Shown here: positions 1 through 8,586 of the stretch, in pieces
Layout: each line of letters opens with the position of its first letter
How positions within the stretch are numbered: the stretch's first letter is position 1
Assembly: GCA_963557065.1 (NCBI GenBank)
Contig: CAUWCT010000012.1
Coordinates: 1-42,352, forward strand
Direction: 5' to 3'
DNA: 42,352 nucleotides
Origin: UMGS1370 sp963557065
Lineage (GTDB): Bacteria > Bacillota > Clostridia > Lachnospirales > Lachnospiraceae
Notes under the pieces: generated by a model
The model's database searches: none
The model's input: only the letters and a program-made list of their open reading frames with translations
What the model was told of the DNA's origin: nothing
Translations under genes and position numbers: made by a program

Positions 1-38
1 TTACCCACAGCCATACATCCTTGAAGTGACAGTACCAT
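1..38 (-). CDS. 5' end of a P-loop protein gene, cut by window edge
   Basis: An ATG at 38 is preceded by GGAGG with a 7-nt spacer (46-50), so translation very probably starts here and runs off the left edge. The twelve visible residues read MVLSLQGCMAVG, and the next codon begins AA, which allows Lys. G-C-M-A-V-G-K would be a Walker A (GxxxxGK) loop at the extreme N-terminus, as in small nucleotide or deoxynucleoside kinases. This is a guess from 12 residues. The rest of the gene lies outside the window. Confidence 0.5.
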   Translation of the reverse strand, partial: MVLSLQGCMAVG

Positions 39-546
39 ATGAACACCTCCACAACTTCCGATTTTTATATTTCTTTTTCAACTCAGTAAAGTTAGATTTA
101 TTAATGAAATTCAATCTTTAATACTTCTATTTGAAAAAGTAACTATTTTTCTTCTTCCGCCTTATATTATATCTACCAGTTAGCCCCATGTAAACCCCGA
201 ATAGCAGAGCTGCTCCTATCGCCTAACGTCCACAGCAGCTAATCTCTAACAAATCCTCGTCCCTCTTAGACTGCAAATAGCGTTTTGTTATGTCTATCTT
301 ACTGTGCCTTAACAATTTAGACTCCATTATCACTGCCATTTTTCAACTGATTTTGTGCATAAAAATGACCTCCTTCTGCTTATCAGCTATGATATACAGA
401 AAAAGGCCATCGCACACCCATCACTGGACAGTTTAAAATCTGCCCGTATTCCATCACTGGTAGGGTTTTTGTATGTTTTCTCACATCTTTATTTCATTCG
501 TTTTCCCCGTAAAGCCTTATTTTAAGCCAATTCTGGGAATTTTCCC
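39..546. other. Largely non-coding AT-rich stretch at left edge
   Basis: Apart from the recombinase remnant, no supported gene is seen. A good ribosome binding site (AGGAGG near 370-375) precedes only a five-codon frame, MHKIS then stop, suggesting a broken gene start. The 10-mer CCATCACTGG occurs twice, at 418-427 and 451-460. The stretch looks like debris left by an old insertion or deletion. Confidence 0.4.
223..367 (-). pseudogene. Fragment of a tyrosine recombinase (phage-type integrase) C-terminus
   Basis: Two overlapping frames together resemble the end of a tyrosine recombinase. One frame from 367 reads HFYAQNQLKNGSDNGV and then stops. The neighbouring frame, from an ATG at 339, reads MESKLLRHSKIDITKRYLQS and ends at 223. 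The family pattern is H-x-F-A-x-x-L-x-N-G-x-D followed by L-L-x-H-S-x-I-x-x-T-x-R-Y, with catalytic His and Tyr; the His of LLRHS and the Tyr of KRYL are present. The change of frame and the lack of any upstream catalytic domain mark it as a decayed remnant. No functional product is expected. It may mark an old integration site. Confidence 0.45.
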
Positions 547-1284
547 TTATCTCTCGTCTGTATCCCAGTTGTGGTACACCGCCTGCACATCATCATCTTC
601 GTCCAGCAAATCCAGGGTACGGTTGATTTTCTTAATGTCCTCTTCGCTGGTAAGTTCTACCCAGGTCTGAGGAATCATGGTAATATCAGCCTGAGCCATG
701 GGGATGCCTGCTCCCTCTAAAGCCTCGCGGACTGCGCTGAAACTGTCCGGATCGGTCAGGACTTCGTAGCTGTCTTCTTCCTCTGCAAAATCCTCTGCTC
801 CTGCGTCTAATGCCACCATCATCAGTTCATCGGCATCCATGTCACATTCTTCTTTGTCAATGATGATCTGGCCTTTTTTGTCAAACATGTAGGATACGCA
901 TCCGGGAGTGCCTACATTTCCGCCTCCCTTAGTAAATGCACTTCTTACATTGGCAGCGGTACGGTTCTTGTTGTCGGTTAATGCGTCTACGATAATGGCA
1001 ACTCCGCTTGGGCCGTATCCTTCATAAGTAATGACTTCATAGTTTACAGCATTTGCATCTCCGGCTGCCTTTTTAATCCCTCTGTCAATAGTATCGTTGG
1101 GCATGTTGTTGGCCTTAGCCTTTGCAATTACATCGCGCAGCTTGCTGTTGTTAGACGGATCCGGTCCTCCCTCTTTGACTGCAACTGCAATCTCACGTCC
1201 GATTACGGTAAAAATCTTGCCCTTAGCGGCATCGTTTTTTTCTTTCTTATGTTTAATATTGGCAAATTTAGAATGTCCTGACAT
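547..1284 (-). CDS. yebC: YebC/PmpR family protein
   Basis: The 245-residue product has the family N-terminus MSGHSKFANIKHKKEKNDA and the usual length of about 240-250. It keeps the segments KARANN-like (AKANNMPNDTIDRGIKKA) and YEGYGPSGVAIIVDALTDN. Members are cytoplasmic; some act as DNA-binding regulators (PmpR), others relieve ribosome stalling (YebC-type translation factors), and the sequence alone does not separate these. The gene is last in a minus-strand run after the MATE and lipoprotein genes, 26 nt from the latter. The start is supported by AGGAG about 11 nt upstream, somewhat far. Confidence 0.95.
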   Translation of the reverse strand: MSGHSKFANIKHKKEKNDAAKGKIFTVIGREIAVAVKEGGPDPSNNSKLRDVIAKAKANNMPNDTIDRGIKKAAGDANAVNYEVITYEGYGPSGVAIIVDALTDNKNRTAANVRSAFTKGGGNVGTPGCVSYMFDKKGQIIIDKEECDMDADELMMVALDAGAEDFAEEEDSYEVLTDPDSFSAVREALEGAGIPMAQADITMIPQTWVELTSEEDIKKINRTLDLLDEDDDVQAVYHNWDTDER

Positions 1285-1310
1285 ACTATAAACAACTCCT
1301 TTTTTCTCTG

Positions 1311-2309
1311 TTACGTATCAAATCCCTCATATCTTAGCACTATTGATGGGCTTTTGCAAGTGGGAACTGCAAAAGACTCCACAATCTTGGCGGCTTTTTT
1401 AGCTGCTTCCCTGGTATTTTCCTTCATTAAAACCTGCACCTGCCAGTAGTGTCCATCACAATACAGGGCATAGCGAAGTTCATATTTATAATCTGTCTCT
1501 TCACCTGTATAAGCAATTTCCGCAAAGTAATAACTGGCCTCAGAATCTGTGTTAGAGTCTGCCAGTCCCGCCTCAAAGCCTGCCAGTTCAAATTCTCCGC
1601 CAACTCCGGTATTTAAAATCAGTTCCCGGCACTCCTCTTCAGAATCAATGTATGGGAATACCTCTCTGGCCTCTTCTTCCTGCATATGGATGATGTCCAC
1701 TCTTCCGCCTTTTCCTGCCAGACTGTCAATGCCGAAATCCCCCTGGGCTTCTACCTGCCAGCTTCCGTCCGGAAGTGTAATGGAAAATCCGCCCTCTTTT
1801 TGCAAAGTCTGGTAAACCCATGGCTCTTTGGAATACTCATAGGCAGATGCCACATCTTCATAGGGGATAAATGCAGACCAGGCTCCTTCTGATTCTATAA
1901 AAATTGTGCTGGATGTCCCATCCTCCCGGATATAAACTGAATCTCCCTCTTTTAGCCCTACTGCTTCCCAGTCGGCTCCAGGCATGGTTCCTTCTGCAAT
2001 CGAAGCAACCGTTCCTGCTAATACATAATCTTTTGGCGCTGCTTCAAAATCCACATCATAGACCCAGGCATAAATCCTGCCGCCCGTCATTACTTTTGCA
2101 TCCCGAAGAGCCGGCTGCCCTGCCTGATTTGTCTCTTTCATTCCCTCATCTGTTTCCTGCTGCTTTCCTGTTTCTGTACCGGCATCTGCCGAAGATTCCG
2201 CCGCAGGTTTTGTCTCTAGCGGCTCCCTTTTCTGGCATCCGGACAAAACTGCTGTCCCCAATGCCGCTGCCAGTACAAAAGCAGCCCATTTTTCTTTTAA
2301 TCTTATCAT
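1311..2309 (-). CDS. Predicted lipoprotein of unknown function
   Basis: The 332-residue product starts with a lysine-rich n-region, a hydrophobic segment (about 9-21) and the lipobox LSGC with Cys25, so it should be exported and lipid-anchored. Residues 26-70 are a Glu/Thr/Ala-rich linker of low complexity. The rest is a soluble domain rich in aromatic and acidic residues, with segments such as GGFSITLPDGSWQ and YELRYALYCDGHYWQVQV that recall membrane-anchored stress or binding lipoproteins. I do not recognise the family. GGAG sits 6 nt before the ATG. It lies 13 nt downstream of the MATE gene and is probably cotranscribed with it. Confidence 0.85.
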   Translation of the reverse strand: MIRLKEKWAAFVLAAALGTAVLSGCQKREPLETKPAAESSADAGTETGKQQETDEGMKETNQAGQPALRDAKVMTGGRIYAWVYDVDFEAAPKDYVLAGTVASIAEGTMPGADWEAVGLKEGDSVYIREDGTSSTIFIESEGAWSAFIPYEDVASAYEYSKEPWVYQTLQKEGGFSITLPDGSWQVEAQGDFGIDSLAGKGGRVDIIHMQEEEAREVFPYIDSEEECRELILNTGVGGEFELAGFEAGLADSNTDSEASYYFAEIAYTGEETDYKYELRYALYCDGHYWQVQVLMKENTREAAKKAAKIVESFAVPTCKSPSIVLRYEGFDT

Positions 2310-2322
2310 GATTCACTCCAAT

Positions 2323-3675
2323 CTACTGTCCCAGCCGTTTTTTCATCCGTTTAACACAGTGATAAAAGGCCGGCACTAAAAAGAAATCTGCAAAAATCCA
2401 GGCAACTGGACTTCCGATGCAGGCAGCCACATAGCCAAAGATGGGAACCAGCACAAATCCTACTAAAGAACGGCCTACCATCTCGCATACGCCTGCAATA
2501 ATGGCAAAGGTGCTGTATCCCATTCCCTGAATGGCAAACCGCATTACATTCACCAAAACCAAGGGAATATAAAACAAACTGTTGGCTACCAGATACATCC
2601 ATGCCTGATTTAAAATCTCTGTCTCTCCTGCATCCACAAACAGCAGGGAAATCTGTTTTCCAAAGAAAAACAAAATCACAAATGCAAGAACAGAATATAC
2701 AAATCCAATGAGATTGGCATACCGAACGCCTTCCTTTATCCGGTCAATCTTGCCTGCACCTACATTTTGTCCGGCCCAGGTAGCCATGGTCCCGCCTAAT
2801 GCGTCAAACGGTGTGCAGAAGAACATGCTGACCCGACTTCCGGCAGTCACAGCAGCTACGGCCAGAGAGCCCAGAGAATTGACAGCAGTCTGTAAGATTA
2901 CATTTCCGATGGCAGTAATGGAATACTGAAATCCCATAGGAAATCCCATACCGCACAACACTGCCATCAGGTGTTTATTGATCCGCATCTCGTCCCGGCT
3001 CATCTTTAACACTTGATACTTGGCCCGCATGAAGAAAAAACACAAAACTCCTGAAACTCCCTGGGAAATAACAGTGGCATACGCAGCGCCGGCTGGTCCC
3101 ATTTTCATCACAATGATCATAAACAGATCCAAAAAAATGTTGAGGACCGAAGCCATTAAAAGAAAATACACCGGCGTCTTACTGTCTCCTAAAGAGCGGA
3201 TAATGCCAGAGGTCATGTTATAAAGAAAGGTCGTGGGAATCCCCAAAAAAATAATAAAAATATAGCTGTACGCTTCCTGAATAATGTCTTCTGGCGTTTT
3301 CATCCACACCAGAATATCCATGCACAGCACTGATACTGCTGCTGTGAGTACAACGGATACCCCGATAGACAGCCATGCGGCATTTGCGACAAACCGTCTT
3401 AACCCGGAATAATCTCTGGCGCCGAATTTCTGCGCCACCGGAATGGCAAAGCCGCTGCACACCCCGATGCAGAAGCCATTAATCATAAAGTTAATCGATC
3501 CGGTTGATCCTACTGCTGCCAGTGCATTCACGCCCAGATATTTTCCTACAATAATGGTATCTACCATACTGTAAAACTGCTGAAATAAAAGTCCCAGAAA
3601 CATAGGAACGGCAAATCCAATAATGAGTTTCAGCGGAGCGCCTTCTGTCATATCCTTTACTTTTTCCTGTGCCAT
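2323..3675 (-). CDS. MATE family multidrug/sodium antiporter
   Basis: An integral membrane protein of about 450 residues with the 12-helix MATE layout in two halves. Visible family features are the N-terminal GAPLKLIIGFAVPMFLG, then FYSMVDTIIVGKYLG and the mid-protein VINGFCIGVC-like and GMGFPMGFQYSITAIGN segments. Such proteins exchange H+ or Na+ for organic cations. The chosen start (MAQEKVKDMTEG) has AAAGGA upstream at a suitable distance; an in-frame TTG at 3699 has no comparable site. The promoter and an inverted repeat lie just upstream, suggesting repressor control. It heads the MATE-lipoprotein-yebC run. Substrate is unknown. Confidence 0.93.
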   Translation of the reverse strand: MAQEKVKDMTEGAPLKLIIGFAVPMFLGLLFQQFYSMVDTIIVGKYLGVNALAAVGSTGSINFMINGFCIGVCSGFAIPVAQKFGARDYSGLRRFVANAAWLSIGVSVVLTAAVSVLCMDILVWMKTPEDIIQEAYSYIFIIFLGIPTTFLYNMTSGIIRSLGDSKTPVYFLLMASVLNIFLDLFMIIVMKMGPAGAAYATVISQGVSGVLCFFFMRAKYQVLKMSRDEMRINKHLMAVLCGMGFPMGFQYSITAIGNVILQTAVNSLGSLAVAAVTAGSRVSMFFCTPFDALGGTMATWAGQNVGAGKIDRIKEGVRYANLIGFVYSVLAFVILFFFGKQISLLFVDAGETEILNQAWMYLVANSLFYIPLVLVNVMRFAIQGMGYSTFAIIAGVCEMVGRSLVGFVLVPIFGYVAACIGSPVAWIFADFFLVPAFYHCVKRMKKRLGQ

Positions 3676-3705
3676 TATATGTATTCCTTTCTCAGTCAAA
3701 AAGTT

Positions 3706-3744
3706 TTGCGCTTATTATCATAGCGCAACTTTCAGTTTTTTCAA
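3706..3744 (-). promoter_or_regulatory. Promoter with palindrome over -10, MATE gene
   Basis: On the minus strand TTGAAA (3739-3744), 16 nt, then TATGAT (3717-3722) form a plausible sigma-A promoter. The arms TTGCGCT (3706-3712) and AGCGCAA (3722-3728) are perfect inverted repeats separated by 9 nt, and the -10 element falls inside them. This layout fits a dimeric repressor such as a MarR or TetR protein. The regulator is not encoded next door. Confidence 0.5.
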
Positions 3745-3799
3745 CTGTTTTTTACTATATTTTTGATTTATCTTTCATATATGCTATTTTCTCGGTATA

Positions 3800-3830
3800 A
3801 CAAAAGCAGGAGAATCAATCCCCTGCTTTC
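3800..3830 (-). terminator. Terminator after the CNNM/CBS gene
   Basis: Arms AAAGCAGG (3803-3810) and CCTGCTTT (3822-3829) pair perfectly over 8 bp with an 11-nt loop. In the minus direction the stem ends in a short T run. It lies about 30 nt past the stop codon of the gene ending at 3859. Confidence 0.7.
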
Positions 3831-3858
3831 TGCAAGTTTTCTGCTGGTTGTCTTTAAC

Positions 3859-5193
3859 TTATTTATCCTGCAAAACTGCTCTTACAAGCCGGATGGTCTT
3901 ATTTTCCACGTTCAGAATCTGGAATTCATAGCCCAGACAAGATACGACTGGATTTTCTCCTTCACCAGGAATCCGGCCCAATTTGGAAATCAGGAAGCCG
4001 TTTATAGTATCATAGAGTTCTTCGTCCTCTTCTTCAAAGGTAATGCCCAGAACCTCTTCTGCCTGTTCAAGGGGCGTCATTCCATTCATCAGGAAGCTTC
4101 CGGAATCTTCGGCTGTAATAAAGTTTTCTTCTACATCGTATTCATCCATAATGTTTCCTACGATTTCTTCCAGAATATCTTCCATAGTAACAATTCCCAC
4201 CGTCTGTCCATACTCGTCTACAACGATTTCCATATGGATTTTCTGGGACTGCATTTCCCTAAACAGATTGTCCAGGCTTCTGGTCTCCGGAATAAAGTGG
4301 GCTTCCCTAAGAAGCTGGGGAATCTCTGCCAGCGGCATATCTTTGTAATCATCCTGTTCAAAGAATACCACTGCATCTCTCATATGTAAAATGCCGATAA
4401 TATCGTCGATCTCCTCCCGGTAAACCGGATAGCGGGAATTTTTTCCTTCTTTCAGAATAAAGTCCAGGGCTTCCCTCAGGGTCAGACTGCCATCCAGAGC
4501 GACCAGATTCTTCCGGTGGGTCATCACGTCCTCCGCCGTCTTATCGTCCAGTTCGAAGATATTGGTAATCATCTCTGCCTCACCAGCTTCCAGGATTCCC
4601 TGTTCGTGGCCTTCATTTACCATGGACTTTATATCTTCTTCGGTCACGTTATCCATATCTTTCCGCATGTCTACGCCCAGAAGCTTTAAAATCAGCCAGG
4701 ACACTCCGTTAATCAGCCCAGTCATAGGAAGGCAGATTTTCATTAACACATCAATCAGCGGAAGCAGCTTTGCCGCCCATTTTTCCGGATTTTTCACTGC
4801 CAGCTCTTTTGGAATCACAATTCCAAAAGGGATAAATGCCAAAAGGAGCACAATCACGGACGCAATCATGCAGACTGGCAGAATCCAGGCTCCTTCTACC
4901 AAAAACTGGGCTTTTAAAAGGGTTCCCAGCCACAATGCCAGGCCCTTCCAGATCGTTAATCCAGCCGCCATTCCCATGATGCTGGTAATTAATAATACGG
5001 TCGCAATAAATCTCTGTGGATGTCCGGCAGCCCATAAAAGCTTCTCTGCCTTTGCATCCCCTTTTTCCTTCTCTTCTTCCAGCTTTGCCTCATTGACGTG
5101 CTGGATCGCCGCTCCAAATCCGTAAAGAACCGCGCTTAACGCAACAAATGCAAGTAAAATCACCATACTGACCGGTGAATAACCATCGTCCAT
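3859..5193 (-). CDS. CNNM (DUF21)/CBS/CorC_HlyC membrane protein
   Basis: The 444-residue product has an N-terminal membrane domain of the DUF21/CNNM type (hydrophobic segments near 8-28, 57-77, 96-120, 135-170), a tandem CBS pair (about 200-330, with VMTHRKNLVALD and EIVVDEYGQTVGIVTMEDI) and a C-terminal CorC_HlyC domain (about 345-430). Family members are tied to magnesium or cobalt efflux and often annotated as hemolysin-like TlyC. The CBS pair probably senses a nucleotide such as ATP-Mg. Length fits the family. The ATG at 5193 is preceded by AAGGAG at about 13 nt, a little far. It stands as a single gene with its own terminator. Confidence 0.92.
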   Translation of the reverse strand: MDDGYSPVSMVILLAFVALSAVLYGFGAAIQHVNEAKLEEEKEKGDAKAEKLLWAAGHPQRFIATVLLITSIMGMAAGLTIWKGLALWLGTLLKAQFLVEGAWILPVCMIASVIVLLLAFIPFGIVIPKELAVKNPEKWAAKLLPLIDVLMKICLPMTGLINGVSWLILKLLGVDMRKDMDNVTEEDIKSMVNEGHEQGILEAGEAEMITNIFELDDKTAEDVMTHRKNLVALDGSLTLREALDFILKEGKNSRYPVYREEIDDIIGILHMRDAVVFFEQDDYKDMPLAEIPQLLREAHFIPETRSLDNLFREMQSQKIHMEIVVDEYGQTVGIVTMEDILEEIVGNIMDEYDVEENFITAEDSGSFLMNGMTPLEQAEEVLGITFEEEDEELYDTINGFLISKLGRIPGEGENPVVSCLGYEFQILNVENKTIRLVRAVLQDK

Positions 5194-5284
5194 TGGACTT
5201 TCAACACTCCTTTTTCTCTAAATTGACTGAATAATCTGTACTTTGCACATCATATCATGTTTATCCAGGTTCGTCAATGTTGCG

Positions 5285-5325
5285 AAAAAACAGCCTGGAA
5301 CCTTTATGTATCCAGTTCCAGGCTG
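5285..5325 (-). terminator. Terminator overlapping the 3' end of mazF
   Basis: CAGCCTGGAAC (5291-5301) and GTTCCAGGCTG (5315-5325) pair perfectly over 11 bp with a 13-nt loop, followed in the minus direction by six T (5285-5290). The upstream arm is inside the last codons of mazF. It is a strong intrinsic terminator for the nnr-alr-mazF run. Confidence 0.9.
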
Positions 5326-5651
5326 ACTTTCAGCGCTGCATTTACTCTCTCCTGCAGCTCGTCGTCAATATGACAGATTTTTTCTTTTAAACGCTGTTTA
5401 TCTATGGTACGGAGCTGCTCCAGCAAAATGACCGAATCTTTTACCATGCTGCACCTGTTTTTCGGCAGTTCTACATGGGTGGGAAGTTTTGCCTTATTCA
5501 TTCTGGATGTGATTGCAGCACAGATTACAGTGGGACTGTGTTTATTTCCTATATCATTTTGAATAATCAGAACCGGACGGATCCCTCCCTGCTCCGACCC
5601 TACAACCGGTCTTAAATCTGCATAATAAATATCTCCACGTCTGATGATCAC
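5304..5651 (-). CDS. mazF: MazF/PemK family endoribonuclease toxin
   Basis: The 115-residue product matches the EndoA/MazF family along its whole length: RRGDIYYADL at the start, GSEQGGIRPVLIIQND, the AAITSRMNKAKLPTHVEL strand, and a C-terminal helix with RTIDKQRL. MazF enzymes cut single-stranded mRNA at short sequences. The start is a GTG at 5651 with AGGAG 9 nt upstream; the hairpin CTATCC-GAA-GGATAG (5664-5678) sits immediately before this Shine-Dalgarno and could modulate translation. It follows alr, as in many Firmicutes, but the 130-nt gap that would hold a mazE antitoxin encodes nothing recognisable. Confidence 0.93.
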   Translation of the reverse strand: MIIRRGDIYYADLRPVVGSEQGGIRPVLIIQNDIGNKHSPTVICAAITSRMNKAKLPTHVELPKNRCSMVKDSVILLEQLRTIDKQRLKEKICHIDDELQERVNAALKVSLELDT

Positions 5652-5781
5652 GTTTTCACTCTCCTATCCTTCGGATAGTATAGGCATAAACAGCGGATCT
5701 TATACACCGCCAATCGCCCATATACCATTCTATGAGAGAAAACATGCCATGGTTCCGCCAGAACAGTACGATTATGCTTAT

Positions 5782-6948
5782 TCAATGTTTCCCGCTGTCC
5801 TGGATTGTTTTATAAATTCGTGGAACCCGCTTTCCGATATTACATAAAATCTCATAATGAAATCCGCCGGATAAAGCAGCCAGAGTTTCTGCAGAGATAG
5901 ACGTATCCCCACTGTTTCCCAAAAGAACTGCTTCTCCCCATTCTCTGGCTTCTGGAATTTCTGATACATCCACCATAAACTGATCCATACACACCCGGCC
6001 CAGAATCGGCGCACGCTTCCCATTTATCAGCACATATCCTTTCCCGGACAGGCTTCTGGGATATCCGTCTCCGTATCCTGCTGCGATCGTGGCTACCTTC
6101 ACAGGTCTTTCTGCTGTAAACGTACCTCCATAGCTGACGCTGGCTCCCTTTGGAATGGTTTTTATACAGGTAATTCTGGCTCTCCAGGACATTGCCGGAA
6201 TCAGTTTCACCTTTGTCTGCTCCACCTCATCAGACGGATACAATCCATAAATGGAAATGCCGGCCCGCACCGCATCCAACCCGGTTCCGATCCCCTCTAT
6301 GATTCCTGCGCTGTTGGCGCAGTGGCATAAAGGAATCCGAAGCCCCCTTCTGAAAAGTTTTTCATAGAAACAACTATATTGTTCCAACTGTTTCCTGGCT
6401 GAAGTTTTGTCTGTCTCGTCCGCTTTTGCAAAATGGGTAAACATGCCTTCTATCTCAATCCCCGGACAGGCGGCAATCCGAAGTGCCCGATCTGCACACT
6501 CATCCGAAGGCGTCATGCCGATCCGGTTCATCCCCGTATCCACTGCCAGGTGAATCCGCCCGGGACGGCCTAAATGAAGGGCCAGTTTTCCAAACTGTTT
6601 CGCCGCCTGTTCTGTAAAAATAACCGGACGTATTTCTTCTAAAATCAGTTCTTCATACCGGCTCTCATGAACCGGCCCAAGGATCAGAACCGGCTTTTTT
6701 ATCCCATACCGGCGCAGCAAAATCGCCTCATCTGCCGTTGCTGCGGCAAATCCAATAACGTAAGGAGCGATTGTCTCTGCCACCCGTTCTGCCCCATGAC
6801 CGTAGGCATCAGCTTTTACTACCCCGATTATGCCGGTTTTTTCCGGAAGATTCTGTCTCATGGCTTCCATGTTTCGGCAAATTGCATCTAAATCTACTAC
6901 TGCACAGGTTCTGTCATATGGAATTTCCAAACATTCTGTCTGACTCAT
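5782..6948 (-). CDS. alr: Alanine racemase
   Basis: The 388-residue product converts L- to D-alanine for peptidoglycan, using PLP. The PLP lysine lies in VVKADAYGHGA (Lys45). Other family landmarks are MFTHFAKADE, RAGISIYGLYP, GASVSYGGTFTAE with the catalytic tyrosine region, and GRVCMDQFMVDVSEI. Length is normal. The ATG overlaps the nnr stop by 4 nt (ATGA) and GGAGGG lies 8 nt upstream, so translation is coupled to nnr. The last codons carry a slightly unusual tail, TIQDSGKH. Confidence 0.97.
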   Translation of the reverse strand: MSQTECLEIPYDRTCAVVDLDAICRNMEAMRQNLPEKTGIIGVVKADAYGHGAERVAETIAPYVIGFAAATADEAILLRRYGIKKPVLILGPVHESRYEELILEEIRPVIFTEQAAKQFGKLALHLGRPGRIHLAVDTGMNRIGMTPSDECADRALRIAACPGIEIEGMFTHFAKADETDKTSARKQLEQYSCFYEKLFRRGLRIPLCHCANSAGIIEGIGTGLDAVRAGISIYGLYPSDEVEQTKVKLIPAMSWRARITCIKTIPKGASVSYGGTFTAERPVKVATIAAGYGDGYPRSLSGKGYVLINGKRAPILGRVCMDQFMVDVSEIPEAREWGEAVLLGNSGDTSISAETLAALSGGFHYEILCNIGKRVPRIYKTIQDSGKH

Positions 6949-8549
6949 CCGGTCTTCCCTCCATCTGTTTTTTCTTTTTCTGCCGGGTTTCCGATTTTAT
7001 CCGCAGATTTTCCTGCCCTGTCTGCCAGCTCTCCCGCCAAATCTGCCAGTTCTCTGGCAAGAAGGCTGGCACGTCCATGGCGCTTTTGATATTCATCTCC
7101 TGCAAGGCCATGGAGATAGACAGAAAGGGCTGCCCCTTCAAACAGTTCCATTCCCTGAGCACACAGCGCTCCTATCATCCCTGCCAGCACATCTCCAGAT
7201 CCGGCCTTAGCCATGGCGCTGTTTCCGCTGGTATTTAAATACAGCCATCCGCCTCTGTCTGACACAACAGTTGCTGCATCTTTGAGCACACAGGTAATTC
7301 CCCATCGGGATGCATACTCTGCGGCGGCGCCGCTTACGTCCTTTTGAATCTCCTTTATGGTTTTTCCTGTCAGTCTTGCCATCTCCCCCAAATGAGGTGT
7401 TATAACAATATTTTCTGTATAGTATCTGGTAAGTTCCGGATTAGCTGCAATGATATTTAAGGCATCTGCATCCACAATAACGGCAGAACAAGCCGCAGAC
7501 AATATCCCTGCCACCAGTTTTTTCACATACTCTTCCCCTCCAAGTCCGGGGCCTAATACTACTGCATCCGCCCAGATACATTCTTTTTCCAAAAGCTGCT
7601 CAAATCCTTCCGGATTTTCCAAAGCCATCTTCGGATCGCAGACAGCCAGAATTGCCTCTGGAAGAAGCTGCTGCAAAATCTCTCGGTTTTCTTCGACTGT
7701 CAGGATCTTTACCAGTCCGGCCCCGCACCGATAAGCAGCCTTTGCGCAAAGATAAGCAGCGCCGCTCATATTTTTAGAACCTGCTGCTATGAGGACATGG
7801 CCAAATGTCCCCTTATTGGAATAGGCCGGTCTGCCAGGAAGCAGTTTTAAATCCTCTAACTCATAAGTAAAAACCGGATTTTCACCTGCTCCGCTTTTTA
7901 GTGCTGCCTTTTCATAGGCCAAATCCGGAAATCCAATATCCCCAATCACCACTTCCTTTGCATACTCTCTTCCCGGAAACAGAACGGTTCCGCATTTTTC
8001 CCACCCAAAGGTAATCGTTACATCTGCCTGCACTGCAGCTCCCATGACCTCTCCTGTATCTGAGTGGATGCCGGACGGAAGATCCACTGCCACTGTCAAA
8101 ATCGAAGGCTGCCCTTTTAGCCATTTTATGCAGGAACGAAACTCTCCGTCCACTTCTCTGGCAAGCCCTACTCCAAACAGTCCGTCCAGAATCACCCCGT
8201 CTATCTCTTCTGTTATCTCCTGCCAGTTCACACTTACGATCCCCAGATTTTCCCCAATCATCCTCTGAGTCCGGCATTCTGCTGTCTCTTTTTTTCGATC
8301 TCCTGCCAAAACCAGCGCTGCCGGATATCCGGATAAATACAGAATCCTGGCCGCAGCTGCAGCGTCCGCCCCATTATTTCCCGTACCGCAGACTGCCCAT
8401 ATTTTTGTCCCTTTTTTCACCCGCTTTTTTACCTCCAGGGCCACCAAAAGGGCAGCCCGCTCCTGGAGGACCAGGGATGGAATCCCGATTTTTTCTATGG
8501 TATATTGATCAATCTGTTTCATCTGTTTTCCGGTTACTAAATTTCTCAT
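6945..8549 (-). CDS. nnr: Bifunctional NAD(P)HX epimerase/ADP-dependent dehydratase
   Basis: This fusion of about 534 residues repairs hydrated NAD(P)H. The N-terminal YjeF_N epimerase half (about 1-215) contains CGTGNNGADAAAAARIL; the common form of this motif is GNNGGDG, so two small residues are changed here. The C-terminal kinase-like dehydratase half (about 235-500) has HVLIAAGSKNMSGAAYL, VITPHLGEM and the ATP/ADP loop AKAGSGDVLAGM. The tail after residue 490 is a run of seven-residue LADxAG-like repeats. The ATG at 8549 has GGGG 7 nt before it; an in-frame GTG at 8567 is less likely. It leads nnr-alr-mazF, with rex terminating just upstream. Confidence 0.94.
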   Translation of the reverse strand: MRNLVTGKQMKQIDQYTIEKIGIPSLVLQERAALLVALEVKKRVKKGTKIWAVCGTGNNGADAAAAARILYLSGYPAALVLAGDRKKETAECRTQRMIGENLGIVSVNWQEITEEIDGVILDGLFGVGLAREVDGEFRSCIKWLKGQPSILTVAVDLPSGIHSDTGEVMGAAVQADVTITFGWEKCGTVLFPGREYAKEVVIGDIGFPDLAYEKAALKSGAGENPVFTYELEDLKLLPGRPAYSNKGTFGHVLIAAGSKNMSGAAYLCAKAAYRCGAGLVKILTVEENREILQQLLPEAILAVCDPKMALENPEGFEQLLEKECIWADAVVLGPGLGGEEYVKKLVAGILSAACSAVIVDADALNIIAANPELTRYYTENIVITPHLGEMARLTGKTIKEIQKDVSGAAAEYASRWGITCVLKDAATVVSDRGGWLYLNTSGNSAMAKAGSGDVLAGMIGALCAQGMELFEGAALSVYLHGLAGDEYQKRHGRASLLARELADLAGELADRAGKSADKIGNPAEKEKTDGGKTG

Positions 8550-8586
8550 GCCACATCCCCTTTGCACAATTTGTCAAAGAAAAATA

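Noticed and set aside
4562..5125. A 187-codon plus-strand open frame
   Set aside because: It lies wholly antisense to the well-supported CNNM/CBS gene, has a low-complexity Ser/Pro composition and no ribosome binding site.
5655..5735. A 26-codon minus-strand frame starting MVYGRLAVYK that overlaps the mazF start by GTGA
   Set aside because: Considered as a mazE remnant or leader peptide, but it has no ribosome binding site and no resemblance to MazE.
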